This document shows positions 1 to 8,037 of a stretch of DNA of 64,000 bases, piece by piece. A model generated the notes under the pieces. That model saw only the letters and a list, made by a program, of their open reading frames with translations, ran no database searches and was not told the DNA's origin. Source of the DNA: Rhizobium deserti (lineage in GTDB: Bacteria > Pseudomonadota > Alphaproteobacteria > Rhizobiales > Rhizobiaceae). A program made the position numbers and the translations under genes. Location of the stretch: contig NZ_SMTL01000004.1 in the NCBI RefSeq assembly GCF_004358025.1, positions 1-64,000 of the forward strand, given 5' to 3'. Every line of letters begins with the position of its first letter. Within the stretch, counting starts at the first letter, position 1.

Positions 1-33
1 AACAACTAAACTGCGTCGCAGTTACATCAATAA

Positions 34-330
<297 letters not shown>

Positions 331-721
331 CCCATCCGGGTGCCCGCCTTACACGTAGCGGGTTGAAGGTCGGTAAGACGAGCAGTGGGCGGCGCCGATC
401 AGCTCGATGTACGGCCTTATTCGCTCTACGTGTTGGCGCCGGACGGGGGCGCAACTGGTTCCCGGTTTTCAGAGCTTGATGCAGACCAACCTGGCGCTGC
501 TCAGCATACGAATATCGGCTGTTGGTAACCGGGGTGACGACTTTCCGCCTCAATGAAAGCCTTGAACCTCGGGAGCAACAGGCGTTCCGCTGATCCATAA
601 GACAGCTGGACAGCCAAGCCACAGCCATGAGCGACGAGATCTACCGTCCGACGAGGGCGGAAGGGCGTCCCTCGACATTGCGGGATAGAGCGTCCCGGAC
701 ATTGTAGAGCAGGAGCGCCCA
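331..721. other. gene-poor stretch, nothing recognisable
   Basis: Open frames here are short and look like arginine/proline-rich GC-driven frames. None has both a good ribosome binding site and a familiar domain. A 26-codon frame starting ATG at 627 (MSDEIYRPTRAEGRP...) was considered and is not supported. The stretch reads as decayed sequence between the tRNA and the first clear genes. Confidence 0.5.
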
Positions 722-1030
722 TTAGGGGTAGCCGCTATTGGCATTGATCAGCTTGCTGCCGTGTTGCTTCCCCTCCTGCTGCTTCCGAGTTTTGTTTCTG
801 CGCTCAGCATTCTTTCGAACTTCAGAACGGGAGGTCTGAGCTGGAATGGCGACCGATCGGAACATTTGCTTGCTGGGAGCACTTTCGTATTCGTCACAGG
901 AGAACGACATGCACTGTTTCTTGGTCTCGGCGAATGGGAGGCTGATGGGCGCCAAGCGCAGCGTCTGCCCGCAAGGTGAAGCCGTCCCGACCAGTGCTGC
1001 GGCCAGCGGCAACAGGAAGATGATGCGCAA
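722..1030 (-). CDS. hypothetical small exported protein
   Basis: A 102-residue frame if the TTG at 1030 is the start. The first 18 residues (MRIIFLLPLAAALVGTAS) form a typical signal peptide with a short basic n-region and a hydrophobic core. A cysteine follows at about residue 20, but the lipobox is imperfect. The rest is polar and ends in a basic, glutamine-rich tail (ERRNKTRKQQEGKQHG). A GGGAGG lies about 13 bases before the TTG, which is rather far. It is divergent from the SDR gene at 1106. No domain was recognised. The signal peptide is the main reason to believe it. Confidence 0.35.
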   Translation of the reverse strand: MRIIFLLPLAAALVGTASPCGQTLRLAPISLPFAETKKQCMSFSCDEYESAPSKQMFRSVAIPAQTSRSEVRKNAERRNKTRKQQEGKQHGSKLINANSGYP

Positions 1031-1105
1031 AAAGTGGAAAAATCCTCCCAGCCCTTCCTCGCACCAATCATGAGCAGCGCAAGCAAGCCAGGTGCAGGTG
1101 AAACG

Positions 1106-2020
1106 ATGGCTGGTAGCGGCACTAAAGTAGTGGTCATTACCGGCGCTTCCAGCGGTATTGGCCGTTCCACTGCTCATGCCTTCGCCCAACAAGGCGCCGC
1201 GGTCATTCTAGCAGCGCGAGACAAGCAAGCCCTGGAAATGGTGGCGCAGGAGTGCAGGCAAAGAGGCGGCAGAGCCCTGGTTTTTCCGCTGGATGTTTCC
1301 GACGAAGCGCAAGTCTCCGCTCTGGCAGACGCCGCAATAGAGGCCTTCGGCAGGATCGACGTCTGGTTGAATTGTGCGGCCGTGTTGATGTTCGGGCGCG
1401 TCGAGGACCAGTCAGCTGATGCGTTTCGGCGGGTGATCGATATCAACCTGTTCGGCTATGTATACGGCACTCGAGCGGCGATCAGGATCTTCAAGAACCA
1501 GGAGAACCGCGGCGTCCTTATCAATGTCGGCTCGATGCTGGGCGCCTCAGGCGAACCCTATTTAGCGGCCTATGTGACCAGCAAAGCCGCTATCCGCAGC
1601 TTCACGACCTGTACCCGCCAAGAAATGCAAATCTATCCCAACATCCATGTCTGCACTGTTCTGCCCGTCGCCATGGATACGCCGATCTATCAGAAGGGCG
1701 CCAACTATTTCGGTAAGGCTGTTAGGTCCATGACGCCGATCTACGCCGTGGAGCGGGCAGCCAATGCCATTGTCAGGCTTGCCAAGCGTCCGGCAGCCGA
1801 AACGATTGTCGGGACCTATGGCCATGTCCTCGGCCTTGCCCTTCGAATATCGCCTCGCCTCATCGAACTGCTGATCGGGCGTTTTGCCCCACGCATCCAG
1901 TTTGAAGATGCCCCTTTGGGGGATCATGACGGCAACCTCTTTATAAGCCGGAACCCGCAATCCAAGGACGGTGGATGGCGTAAATATTGGCTCGACACGA
2001 TCCGCCGGCGCCGGGCCTGA
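1106..2020 (+). CDS. SDR family NAD(P)-dependent oxidoreductase
   Basis: A 304-residue short-chain dehydrogenase/reductase. The N-terminal Rossmann motif is TGASSGIG (about residues 11-18), the NNAG-equivalent is LNCAAV, the catalytic serine is in NVGSML, and the catalytic YVTSK follows. The C-terminal tail after the core is about 50 residues longer than a minimal SDR and basic at the end. In-frame ATGs exist at 1034 and 1070, but AGGTG sits 6 bases before the ATG at 1106, which best decides the start. The substrate cannot be told. In rhizobia, SDRs of this length often belong to the general stress regulon, and neighbouring genes carry stress-type promoter motifs. Confidence 0.85.
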   Translation: MAGSGTKVVVITGASSGIGRSTAHAFAQQGAAVILAARDKQALEMVAQECRQRGGRALVFPLDVSDEAQVSALADAAIEAFGRIDVWLNCAAVLMFGRVEDQSADAFRRVIDINLFGYVYGTRAAIRIFKNQENRGVLINVGSMLGASGEPYLAAYVTSKAAIRSFTTCTRQEMQIYPNIHVCTVLPVAMDTPIYQKGANYFGKAVRSMTPIYAVERAANAIVRLAKRPAAETIVGTYGHVLGLALRISPRLIELLIGRFAPRIQFEDAPLGDHDGNLFISRNPQSKDGGWRKYWLDTIRRRRA

Positions 2021-2070
2021 ACAGTCAGGTGTCGAGTCGGCCTGATAGGCCCTATTGTCTGATTAGTGCC

Positions 2071-2096
2071 GGAACTAAGCCTGCCTAGCCACGGTT
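2071..2096 (+). promoter_or_regulatory. EcfG/RpoE2-like promoter for the SDR gene at 2128
   Basis: GGAAC at 2071-2075 is followed after 18 bases by GTT (2094-2096), reading CGGTT. It fits the published S. meliloti RpoE2 pattern GGAAC-N18/19-TT. It lies about 30 bases upstream of the next start codon, which leaves room for a short leader with a ribosome binding site. Confidence 0.5.
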
Positions 2097-2127
2097 ATGC
2101 CAGCCATCGATCACAAGGAAACCGCGG

Positions 2128-2904
2128 ATGACATCTCTCGTCGCACTCGTTACGGGCGCCGGATCAGGCATAGGCAAGGCTTCTGCGCTGGCTCTTGCCG
2201 CAGAAGGCCTGAAGGTGGGGGTGCTTGGTCATACCGAGGACGAACTCGCCCAGACGGTCGACGAGATCAAAGGAAAGGGCGGAGAAGCCATTGCCCTTCT
2301 TGCGGACATTTCCGATGAGGCGCAGATGGTTCAAGCAGTGGCGGATCTGGTCAAGCGATATGGCCGGCTCGACGTGGTCGTCGCCAATGCAGGCATTAAT
2401 GGAGTGTGGGCGCCGATCGACGATCTGAAGCTCGACGAGTGGAACAAGACGATCTCCATCAACCTCACCGGCACCTATCTTACCATCCACACGACGGTCC
2501 CGCATCTTAAGAAGTCGGGTGGGGGCTCCATCATCGTGGTCTCCTCCATCAACGGCACACGCACGTTCACAACGCCCGGAGCGACCGCCTATACGGCGAC
2601 TAAGGCCGGACAGGTGGCTATGGTGCAGCAGCTGGCGCTGGAACTGGCTCGCCATCATATCCGCATCAACGCCGTCTGCCCTGGCGAGATAGAAACGCAT
2701 ATCGATGCCAATACCAGCCTGCGCAACGAAGACGAGACTGCCATTCCCGTGATCTGGCCGGATGGGCAGGTGCCGATTACAGGCGGGAAGCCTGGCCGCA
2801 GCGAAGATGTCGCCAATGTTATCGCCTTCCTTGCGTTGGAGAAGTCCCGACACATTACCGGATCACCTATCTGGGTGGACGGCGGGCAGGGATTGCTGCG
2901 GTAA
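2128..2904 (+). CDS. SDR family oxidoreductase
   Basis: A 258-residue classical SDR. The cofactor motif TGAGSGIG is at about residues 10-17, NAGI at about 88-91, the catalytic serine in VVSSING, and YTATKAG holds the catalytic Tyr and Lys. The C-terminus (ITGSPIWVDGGQGL) is typical of the FabG/glucose-dehydrogenase-like group. AAGGAAA sits 8-10 bases before the ATG. An EcfG-like promoter lies directly upstream, so stress-induced transcription as a single gene is likely. The substrate is unknown. It is not a close paralogue of the preceding SDR. Confidence 0.88.
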   Translation: MTSLVALVTGAGSGIGKASALALAAEGLKVGVLGHTEDELAQTVDEIKGKGGEAIALLADISDEAQMVQAVADLVKRYGRLDVVVANAGINGVWAPIDDLKLDEWNKTISINLTGTYLTIHTTVPHLKKSGGGSIIVVSSINGTRTFTTPGATAYTATKAGQVAMVQQLALELARHHIRINAVCPGEIETHIDANTSLRNEDETAIPVIWPDGQVPITGGKPGRSEDVANVIAFLALEKSRHITGSPIWVDGGQGLLR

Positions 2905-3639
2905 CGGCCAGCATGCCGCCCCCCGTGGTGATCGTCTAGCTGGAAACTCATGACCTTTCCGCTGGTTAATAGCCTGCATCGTGATGGCAAGGCTCCGGCC
3001 TGGAAGTTGTGGGCAGGAGCATCTTGGCTAGCTGCAGCGCTCTGAATTGACCAACCGGCGCCGAGGCTTGAGATCGACGAGTTAGCGCGGCCAAGCCGAA
3101 GTGGCTGCTCTCTCGGGATCACCATGCTAGATGACGGCATGCATCAAATTTCGCAAAGGAGGCCCAACCACCACTGAATCACGCCTAAATTCTCGCCCGA
3201 GCCACCAGGGACCATATCCTATCCTTCTCGTCGGAGCTTGTATTTCCAAGGATCTTGGGCTTGCCTCCTGGCAATTGCTGACGGAACGGATGGCTGATGA
3301 ACTCGGGCTGACAGGTCAAGGCATCGGAAATCTATAGAGGCCAGCGGCTGACACCGTGGCAAGTACGGCTGCCCACACAGGCTCGTGCGCGCGTTGCAGA
3401 GATTGAGGTTCGGTGGACGAGGAAGAGGCAGGCTTCCGGGGCAATATCGTGCAAACCGAGAGCTTGGACATAGGCCCCTTCGCTGGGGGCATGTCCTCAA
3501 AGAGCCGCGCACCTAATTCGCGGGAGAGGATGAACAGGAGCCAGAGGCAGAGGCGGCAAATTCCGGACCCTTCACAGCCATCTGCAGGCTGGTGACCTGT
3601 ACCTTCGTCTCAGTCTTCGGATCAATTTTTTGCGCTATC
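2905..3639. other. intergenic stretch without recognisable gene
   Basis: About 735 bases between the SDR gene and the DUF982 remnant. Frames up to about 97 codons exist on both strands, but none has a clear ribosome binding site together with a family signature. The plus-strand frame ending at 3337 (GPYPILLVGACISKDLGL...) is the least unlikely and is still not convincing. The stretch looks like decayed DNA, consistent with the broken gene next to it. Confidence 0.5.
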
Positions 3640-3914
3640 CTAATGCTCGTCAACCCATATGCCTGCCTCCTCGCACGCTGCCTTAAACACGTCCCAGCCG
3701 CGGGCAGGGCTGCTCAAGCCGGCAAGCGCCTCGATGCAGACCGCGCGAGCTGCTTCATGTTGCTTTCCGGCTGGCACGGGCAGGCATTCAAAAGCCAATG
3801 CATCGCATCTGCGGGACCGGATACGGTGATGCGCCGGCCTTCGATCATGATATTCACCGAGGGCTGCCATGCAAGCGATGCGTCGGCCGGGATCATCTCG
3901 TCGAACTTGTTCAT
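3640..3914 (-). pseudogene. DUF982 protein, frameshifted
   Basis: The minus strand from ATG 3914 encodes MNKFDEMIPADASLAWQPSV and then NIMIEGRRITVSGPADAMHW in one frame. The family's C-terminal half, GKQHEAARAVCIEALAG and ARGWDVFKAACEEAGIWVDE, is in another frame. The shift lies around 3772-3795, near the point where DUF982 proteins have a WP-x-x-x-G segment. GGAG lies 5 bases before the ATG. DUF982 proteins are small rhizobial proteins of unknown function, about 80-100 residues long. An intact paralogue lies immediately upstream at 3990-4253. A single indel would restore about 90 residues, so a recent mutation or a sequencing error are both possible. Confidence 0.7.
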
Positions 3915-3989
3915 TGAGGCTCCAGGTATAGCCATGCTGGCCTTGCGGCAGTGGCAAACGCATAGGGATCAAATTGGCGGCTCGTTATT

Positions 3990-4253
3990 CTAGTCCAGCA
4001 TTTGAGCTTCGATCGACGCGCGCATGAAAGCGTCCCGGGCTTGATCACAAAGCAGTTGCTTTGTCAGTGCAGCGGTACAGGATCGCTTTGCTGCCTGGTA
4101 ATGCTGGCCTCGTTGCGCCGGCCAGCGGTAGGTCAGGCATTCTAGCGCTTCTCTCGGACCACGGATGGCTTCCGGCATCCCGAACCCCACCCTCACCCAA
4201 ATCGGGGCGAGCCAGCGTGTATCAAGGCTGGCCTCGATCGTTTCATGTTTCAT
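3990..4253 (-). CDS. DUF982 domain-containing protein
   Basis: An intact 87-residue member of DUF982, a family abundant in Rhizobium and of unknown function. The pattern W-x-x-P-(I/V)-x-V near the N-terminus (WLAPIWVRVG), a central RWPAQRGQHYQAAKRSC and the C-terminal ARDAFMRASIEAQML match the family layout. AGGGA lies 9-10 bases before the ATG. An EcfG-like promoter at 4281-4305 gives a leader of about 20 bases. It is followed on the same strand by a frameshifted paralogue, so the pair probably arose by tandem duplication. Confidence 0.85.
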   Translation of the reverse strand: MKHETIEASLDTRWLAPIWVRVGFGMPEAIRGPREALECLTYRWPAQRGQHYQAAKRSCTAALTKQLLCDQARDAFMRASIEAQMLD

Positions 4254-4280
4254 TGTTATGTTTCCCTAGACCCGCCGAAG

Positions 4281-4305
4281 AACTGAGACAGGGCAAGCTG
4301 GTTCC
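4281..4305 (-). promoter_or_regulatory. EcfG/RpoE2-like promoter for the DUF982 gene
   Basis: On the minus strand GGAAC (4305-4301) is followed after 17 bases by GTT (to 4281). The spacing to the ATG at 4253 is right for a promoter with a short leader. It matches GGAAC-N18/19-TT of the rhizobial general stress sigma factor. Confidence 0.5.
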
Positions 4306-4368
4306 CGGTCCGTACGATGCCGGACGGTCGGATCTAGCTGGTTGCTGAGCTTGATGATAACGGACCCG

Positions 4369-4872
4369 CTAAGGTTCTGAATGCTGGCCTTTCTTCAGGA
4401 GCAGCCATCCTCCGGCAAGCATGCCCACGCCCCAGATCAGGAATCCGATGTCCCAATAGATCCACTGCTCACTCGGTACCGTTTCGTTCACGTGGTGCAG
4501 GCCGAGGATCTGGTGATTGACCACGCCTTCCACGACATTGAAAAGGCCAAAGCCAAGCAGGAGCGAACCGATCAGCAGCTTGCTAGACCAATAAAAATGC
4601 CGGCGATGGGCAGAGCGCCACAGAGTTACCAATCCCACAACAAGGAAAATATAGGTGCAGACGTGAAACAGGCCGTCGAGAAGTGTGTTGAGCTTCAGGT
4701 TGTCGACGCTGTTAGGCGGAAAGCCTGCGCTTGTGACCATGTGATGCCATTGCAGCACCTGATGCAGGATAATCCCGTCAAAGAAGCCCCCCAAGCCGAG
4801 ACCGAAGAAAATTCCGGCAGAGATGGGGAAGCTCGCCGCTTCCGAGGTTTCATTCGCGCCATTTTTAATCAT
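4369..4872 (-). CDS. DUF2243 domain-containing membrane protein
   Basis: A 167-residue integral membrane protein with four hydrophobic segments, at about residues 17-40, 72-92, 102-122 and 140-160. It matches DUF2243, a family of unknown function. The first segment holds GLGLGGFFDGIILHQVLQWH, with the conserved histidines and aspartate of the family, and VNHQILGLHHV gives a second histidine cluster. The conserved histidines in or near the membrane hint at metal or haem contact, but that is inference. It is divergent from the small gene at 4984. Confidence 0.85.
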   Translation of the reverse strand: MIKNGANETSEAASFPISAGIFFGLGLGGFFDGIILHQVLQWHHMVTSAGFPPNSVDNLKLNTLLDGLFHVCTYIFLVVGLVTLWRSAHRRHFYWSSKLLIGSLLLGFGLFNVVEGVVNHQILGLHHVNETVPSEQWIYWDIGFLIWGVGMLAGGWLLLKKGQHSEP

Positions 4873-4881
4873 GGTCGTGAG

Positions 4882-4906
4882 AACAAGGGGTAACGAACTT
4901 GGTTCC
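4882..4906 (-). promoter_or_regulatory. possible EcfG-like promoter for the DUF2243 gene
   Basis: On the minus strand GGAAC (4906-4902) is followed after 17 bases by GTT (to 4882). It is only 10 bases from the ATG at 4872, so transcription from it would give a nearly leaderless message. That weakens the call. Confidence 0.3.
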
Positions 4907-4930
4907 AGCTGCTACAAGTCCAGTTATCAC

Positions 4931-4955
4931 GGAACCAGCAGGGACTTCGTCGGTT
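4931..4955 (+). promoter_or_regulatory. EcfG/RpoE2-like promoter for the gene at 4984
   Basis: GGAAC at 4931-4935 is followed after 17 bases by GTT (4953-4955), in the context CGGTT. It stands 29 bases before the ATG at 4984, with the ribosome binding site between them. The same -10 context occurs in the promoters at 2071 and 7969. Confidence 0.5.
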
Positions 4956-4983
4956 GGGCGCTCGCTGAACAAGAGGGAGCGAG

Positions 4984-5214
4984 ATGCCGCAGCAGAACCC
5001 GTCCACACGCAATGATCTTGTGATTCGAAGTGCTCTTCCCGGATGGCTTATCAAAGTCCTGCGGGACAATGGCGTAAAGCGGCTCAGCAGGCTGCAGGAG
5101 ATGACCGACCATCAACTGCTGAAGCTGCCTGGAGTAGGCTCCCGCTCTATCGAAATGATCCGGACGGAGCTGCAAAATATAGGTCCTCTACCTTCGGATC
5201 CGACAGCGCACTGA
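4984..5214 (+). CDS. small helix-hairpin-helix protein resembling the RNA polymerase alpha C-terminal domain
   Basis: A 76-residue protein. After a short polar N-terminus, LPGWLIKVLRDNGVKRLSRL and then MTDHQLLKLPGVGSRSIEMI follow the layout of the alpha-CTD of RNA polymerase, where a helix is followed by a helix-hairpin-helix (LPGVG-x-RS). There is no alpha N-terminal domain. GAGGGAG lies 5-6 bases before the ATG. The fold suggests DNA or protein contact, and a role in transcription is possible but not shown. A stress-type promoter precedes it. Small helix-hairpin-helix proteins also occur in DNA repair, so the function stays open. Confidence 0.65.
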   Translation: MPQQNPSTRNDLVIRSALPGWLIKVLRDNGVKRLSRLQEMTDHQLLKLPGVGSRSIEMIRTELQNIGPLPSDPTAH

Positions 5215-5291
5215 CATATCAACGTCAGCGACTGAAGCAATAATCGTCAGTTGATGAGGAATGTGCTGATGATCTGCTTTTGTGAAAGCGC

Positions 5292-5313
5292 AAAGAAAAC
5301 CCGCCGAAGCGGG
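5292..5313 (-). terminator. Rho-independent terminator
   Basis: On the minus strand CCCGC, a TTCG tetraloop and GCGGG are followed by TTTTCTTTG. This is a stable hairpin with a U-rich tail, placed about 75 bases after the end of the dehydrogenase operon at 5388. It should end the operon that starts near 7450. Confidence 0.7.
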
Positions 5314-5387
5314 CTAAGTAGAGCAAACAGCTCTAGGAGAGGTAGGAACCAGATGACTGAGTTCCTGTCAGGCCAACCGTTGCGGCC

Positions 5388-6464
5388 TTACAAAGGTTCC
5401 TGTCGGTACGTTAGCGTACTTTCCGACTTCAGGTCCTGCTGAGCGCTATAGATCCCGTCGATCGTCTCGGTAACCTGCAGGATGGTCTCGCAGGTGGGGT
5501 CGTAGGCCTTGCTGCGTGCCAAATGCATAGCCCATGCGCTCGCTGCTCGACCACCCCATTCATCCGGCGGTTCGGCAAGGATTTCCCGTGAGGTTCCGTA
5601 GAAACGTTCTGAGCGGAAATCATAGAAGGAGCCGTTCACGTTGCGCATGGACGCGCCGCCATTGGTGCCAAAGAAGCTCGCCTCAATGACCGCGTCCTGG
5701 CCTGCCTGCAGCCGCCATGAGCAGGCAAGGCGCAGCACGGTGCCGTTTGCCAACGTCACTGTTGCCACGGCGTAATCCTCCACTTCGCCAGAACCAGGAT
5801 CAAGCGGTCGTCCGCCCGCCATCAACTGGCTGGATACAGAGGTGACGGCGGGAAAATCCAAGCACCACAGCGCCATGTCGACGATGTGCACGCCAAGATC
5901 CATGACGCAGCCGCCACCGGACAGCGATTTGTTGTAGAACCAGGGCTTGTCCGGCCCGTAAGCATTGTGGAAGGTCAGATCGGCGGCAAAGATCTGGCCA
6001 AGTTCTCCGGAGCGGATGATATCCCGGATCCTGGCCAGACCTGCAGTCTGGCGATAGGAGAAATCGACATGCAGGAGTCGGTCCGCCGCCTTTGCCGCAT
6101 GGATGACATTCTTCACTTCCGTCGCACTGCGGCCAAGCGGCTTCTGGCAGAAGACGGAAACGCCCGCTTGTAGTGCCTGGATTGCTTGTTCCGCGTGGCG
6201 GGCGCTCGGGGTCGCGATGACGATGCCGTCGATATCGCGGGCCAGCAGTGCATCGAGACCCTCCACAACTTCTGCTCCGGGCGCTAGCGCCTGGGCTTCC
6301 CGCACCATTTCGGCAGATGGATCGGCGATAGCGACCGCCTGAGCCAGATTGGTGTCGAGAATGGCTTTCATGCGGTGCCGCCCGATCCAACCAACGCCAA
6401 GAAAGCCAAGCCTAAGAGGCGTGGCTGCAAGGACGAGATGGTCGTCGGTTTCAAGCTCGTTCAT
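5388..6464 (-). CDS. Gfo/Idh/MocA family oxidoreductase
   Basis: A 358-residue NAD(P)-dependent oxidoreductase. The N-terminal Rossmann motif is GFLGVGWIGRH (about residues 19-29). The family's E/Q-K-P motif is CQKPLGRS (about 109-116), where the usual Glu is Gln. The C-terminal alpha/beta domain follows, with GGCVMDLGVHIVDMALW holding the conserved His used in catalysis. Members act on sugars, inositols or their derivatives. Its ATG overlaps the stop of the upstream zinc dehydrogenase by 4 bases, so the two are translationally coupled and may act on one substrate in two oxidation steps (inference). Confidence 0.88.
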   Translation of the reverse strand: MNELETDDHLVLAATPLRLGFLGVGWIGRHRMKAILDTNLAQAVAIADPSAEMVREAQALAPGAEVVEGLDALLARDIDGIVIATPSARHAEQAIQALQAGVSVFCQKPLGRSATEVKNVIHAAKAADRLLHVDFSYRQTAGLARIRDIIRSGELGQIFAADLTFHNAYGPDKPWFYNKSLSGGGCVMDLGVHIVDMALWCLDFPAVTSVSSQLMAGGRPLDPGSGEVEDYAVATVTLANGTVLRLACSWRLQAGQDAVIEASFFGTNGGASMRNVNGSFYDFRSERFYGTSREILAEPPDEWGGRAASAWAMHLARSKAYDPTCETILQVTETIDGIYSAQQDLKSESTLTYRQEPL

Positions 6465-7450
6465 GCGTAGCTCACCAAGGCTTTGAGGAAGTTTCCGGGC
6501 CGGTCGCGGGTGGCGTCCAGGGCCTTGTCCAGCTGTTCCAAAGGATAGCTGTGCGTATAGAGTTCGGAGGGATCAAGCTGGCCGGCAACCACGGCATCGA
6601 CGGCCTGGTGAATTCCGTCGATGTAGATCGCCGGATCACGTTCATGGGCGTTGATCACGTCCAGCCCCCGCCAGTTCCAGAGCTGCATATTAATCTGGCG
6701 TGGCCCGTCCTGATGGTAGCCGGCAATGATCAGGCGGCCCCTTTCCCTCGTCAGTTCTGCGGCAAGGTCCAGCGGCCATTGCTTGCCGACTGCCTCGATG
6801 ACGCGGTCGCAGAAGCTTCCTCCGGTCAGTTCGCGGACCGTTTCGATAATCTCCCAATGATCCTCCATGGCTATGGTCTCGGCCGCACCCATGCGTTTGG
6901 CAACTTCCAAGGAGTAGGGGCGACGCGATATGGCAATGACCCGTGCTCCCGCCCGCGACGCGAGCTGGGTCAGAAGCGCGCCTAGAAAACCGATGCCAAT
7001 GATCGCGACCGTTTGGCCGGCCTTAATGTCGCTGCGGTGGAAAATATTCATCGCGCAGCCTAAAGGTTCTCCGGGAAATGGCTTGCCGTCCAGCGCATCG
7101 GGCAACTTTACGATCATTTTTTCCTCGGCGATGTCATGGCTGGCATAGGCGTGGTAGCTAAGCGCCGCGACCCTATCCCCCAAGCGCAGGCTAGAAACAT
7201 TGGCGCCTAGGGCATCCACATATCCCCAGCCTTCGTGACCTAAGCCGCCTGGCTCGGTTGGAAACTGCATCCATTCCGGGCCTGCCCATGGCACAAGGTT
7301 CGAGGCGCAAACGCCGCAACCTTCTAGCCGGATGCGGACTTGCCTCTCCGCGGGCTCAGGCAGGGCAAGCGTCTCAACTTGAACTGCTCCTGGTCCGGTG
7401 ACGATGGCAGCTCGCAACAAGCCTGCCCGCGCGTTCGCCGTGATATCCAT
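6461..7450 (-). CDS. zinc-type alcohol dehydrogenase (MDR superfamily)
   Basis: A 329-residue medium-chain dehydrogenase. GCGVCASNL carries the first catalytic zinc ligand Cys, GHEGWGYV the His-Glu pair, and GIGFLGALL the NAD(P)-binding glycine motif. The four-cysteine structural zinc lobe is absent, which occurs in some sorbitol- and threonine-dehydrogenase-like members. The frame stays open upstream to 7576, but the extension (MGCIIIFIFIRNSF...) is not MDR-like, and GGAG lies 11 bases before the ATG at 7450. It is the first gene of a two-gene operon with the Gfo/Idh/MocA protein. The substrate is unknown; a polyol or sugar acid is plausible. Confidence 0.85.
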   Translation of the reverse strand: MDITANARAGLLRAAIVTGPGAVQVETLALPEPAERQVRIRLEGCGVCASNLVPWAGPEWMQFPTEPGGLGHEGWGYVDALGANVSSLRLGDRVAALSYHAYASHDIAEEKMIVKLPDALDGKPFPGEPLGCAMNIFHRSDIKAGQTVAIIGIGFLGALLTQLASRAGARVIAISRRPYSLEVAKRMGAAETIAMEDHWEIIETVRELTGGSFCDRVIEAVGKQWPLDLAAELTRERGRLIIAGYHQDGPRQINMQLWNWRGLDVINAHERDPAIYIDGIHQAVDAVVAGQLDPSELYTHSYPLEQLDKALDATRDRPGNFLKALVSYA

Positions 7451-7900
7451 AATGTTTCTATCTCCGCTGACTGTCGAATATGGCGGACGGATCAATTTCG
7501 GAAAGAGGAAAGAGTTCCGGATGAAGATGAAGATGATGATGCATCCCATTATGGTTGACGCTGGATCTGCAAACACAATTCGTAGCCGTGCAGTCTTTCA
7601 TTCCGTGATTTCCTCCGGCGCCACCTCGACCTAGAGCGTGGCGGCAATAGCCGAAACCATGGCGATCAGCTTGGTGGTCTCGTGCTTGTTGAGGAGGGAT
7701 AGTTGCAAGTTATCCGATGCGGCAATCAAGGCGTTGTTATTATTGCCCCAGCCGTTTGAAATTGCTTCTCATCTGGTGTGGCGGTTTCGCTGGCGTCTCC
7801 TGCCGATCTGTCGCTTTCGTCATTCGCTTCGCCCCTCATTGAATTGTGTCTAACAAAGCCCAAATTTCCCGCTTCACTAACCGATCCCGTGACGCCAAGG
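7451..7900. other. intergenic region between divergent operons
   Basis: No convincing gene is seen. On the minus strand GGAAC (7518-7514) is followed after 18 bases by TT, but it lacks the G before TT seen in the better stress-promoter matches, so it is only a weak candidate for the dehydrogenase operon. The region has lower GC and short purine-rich runs (for example around 7500-7545), unlike the flanking genes. Confidence 0.5.
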
Positions 7901-7967
7901 GATGTCATTGATGATCGTTAGTGGATGTCATTGATGATGTCATTGATGACAAAGATGTCATTGATGA
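7901..7967 (+). repeat. four direct copies of a 14-bp repeat upstream of the glycan operon
   Basis: GATGTCATTGATGA occurs exactly four times: 7901-7914, 7924-7937, 7936-7949 (overlapping the second by 2 bases) and 7954-7967. Its core TCAT-TG-ATGA is itself an inverted repeat. The array ends one base before the -35 element of the promoter at 7969. That placement is what one expects for binding sites of an activator or a repressor acting on that promoter. Short-repeat slippage is an alternative origin, but the start-to-start distances (23, 12, 18) are not a regular tandem. Confidence 0.75.
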
Positions 7968-7968
7968 A

Positions 7969-7993
7969 GGAACTTTCTGTTCCAAGTCCGGTT
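7969..7993 (+). promoter_or_regulatory. EcfG/RpoE2-like promoter for the glycan operon
   Basis: GGAAC at 7969-7973 is followed after 17 bases by GTT (7991-7993), in the context CCGGTT. It starts about 70 bases before the ATG at 8038. If used, the whole overlapping operon from 8038 to 17453 would be under general stress control. Confidence 0.5.
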
Positions 7994-8037
7994 GTTGAGC
8001 CATCGACAACCCTCTTCCTCAAATTTCAGGGCATCCA

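Noticed and set aside
859-884. GGAAC-N19-TT as a stress promoter for the first SDR
   Set aside because: It lacks the G before TT and lies over 200 bases before the start, within a possible gene on the other strand.
5388-7450. Operon as myo-inositol catabolism
   Set aside because: The Gfo/Idh/MocA and MDR pair alone does not identify inositol, and no other iol gene is present.
7901-7967. Repeat array as a CRISPR
   Set aside because: Units are only 14 bp with spacing of 12-23 bases, one pair overlaps, and no cas gene is present.
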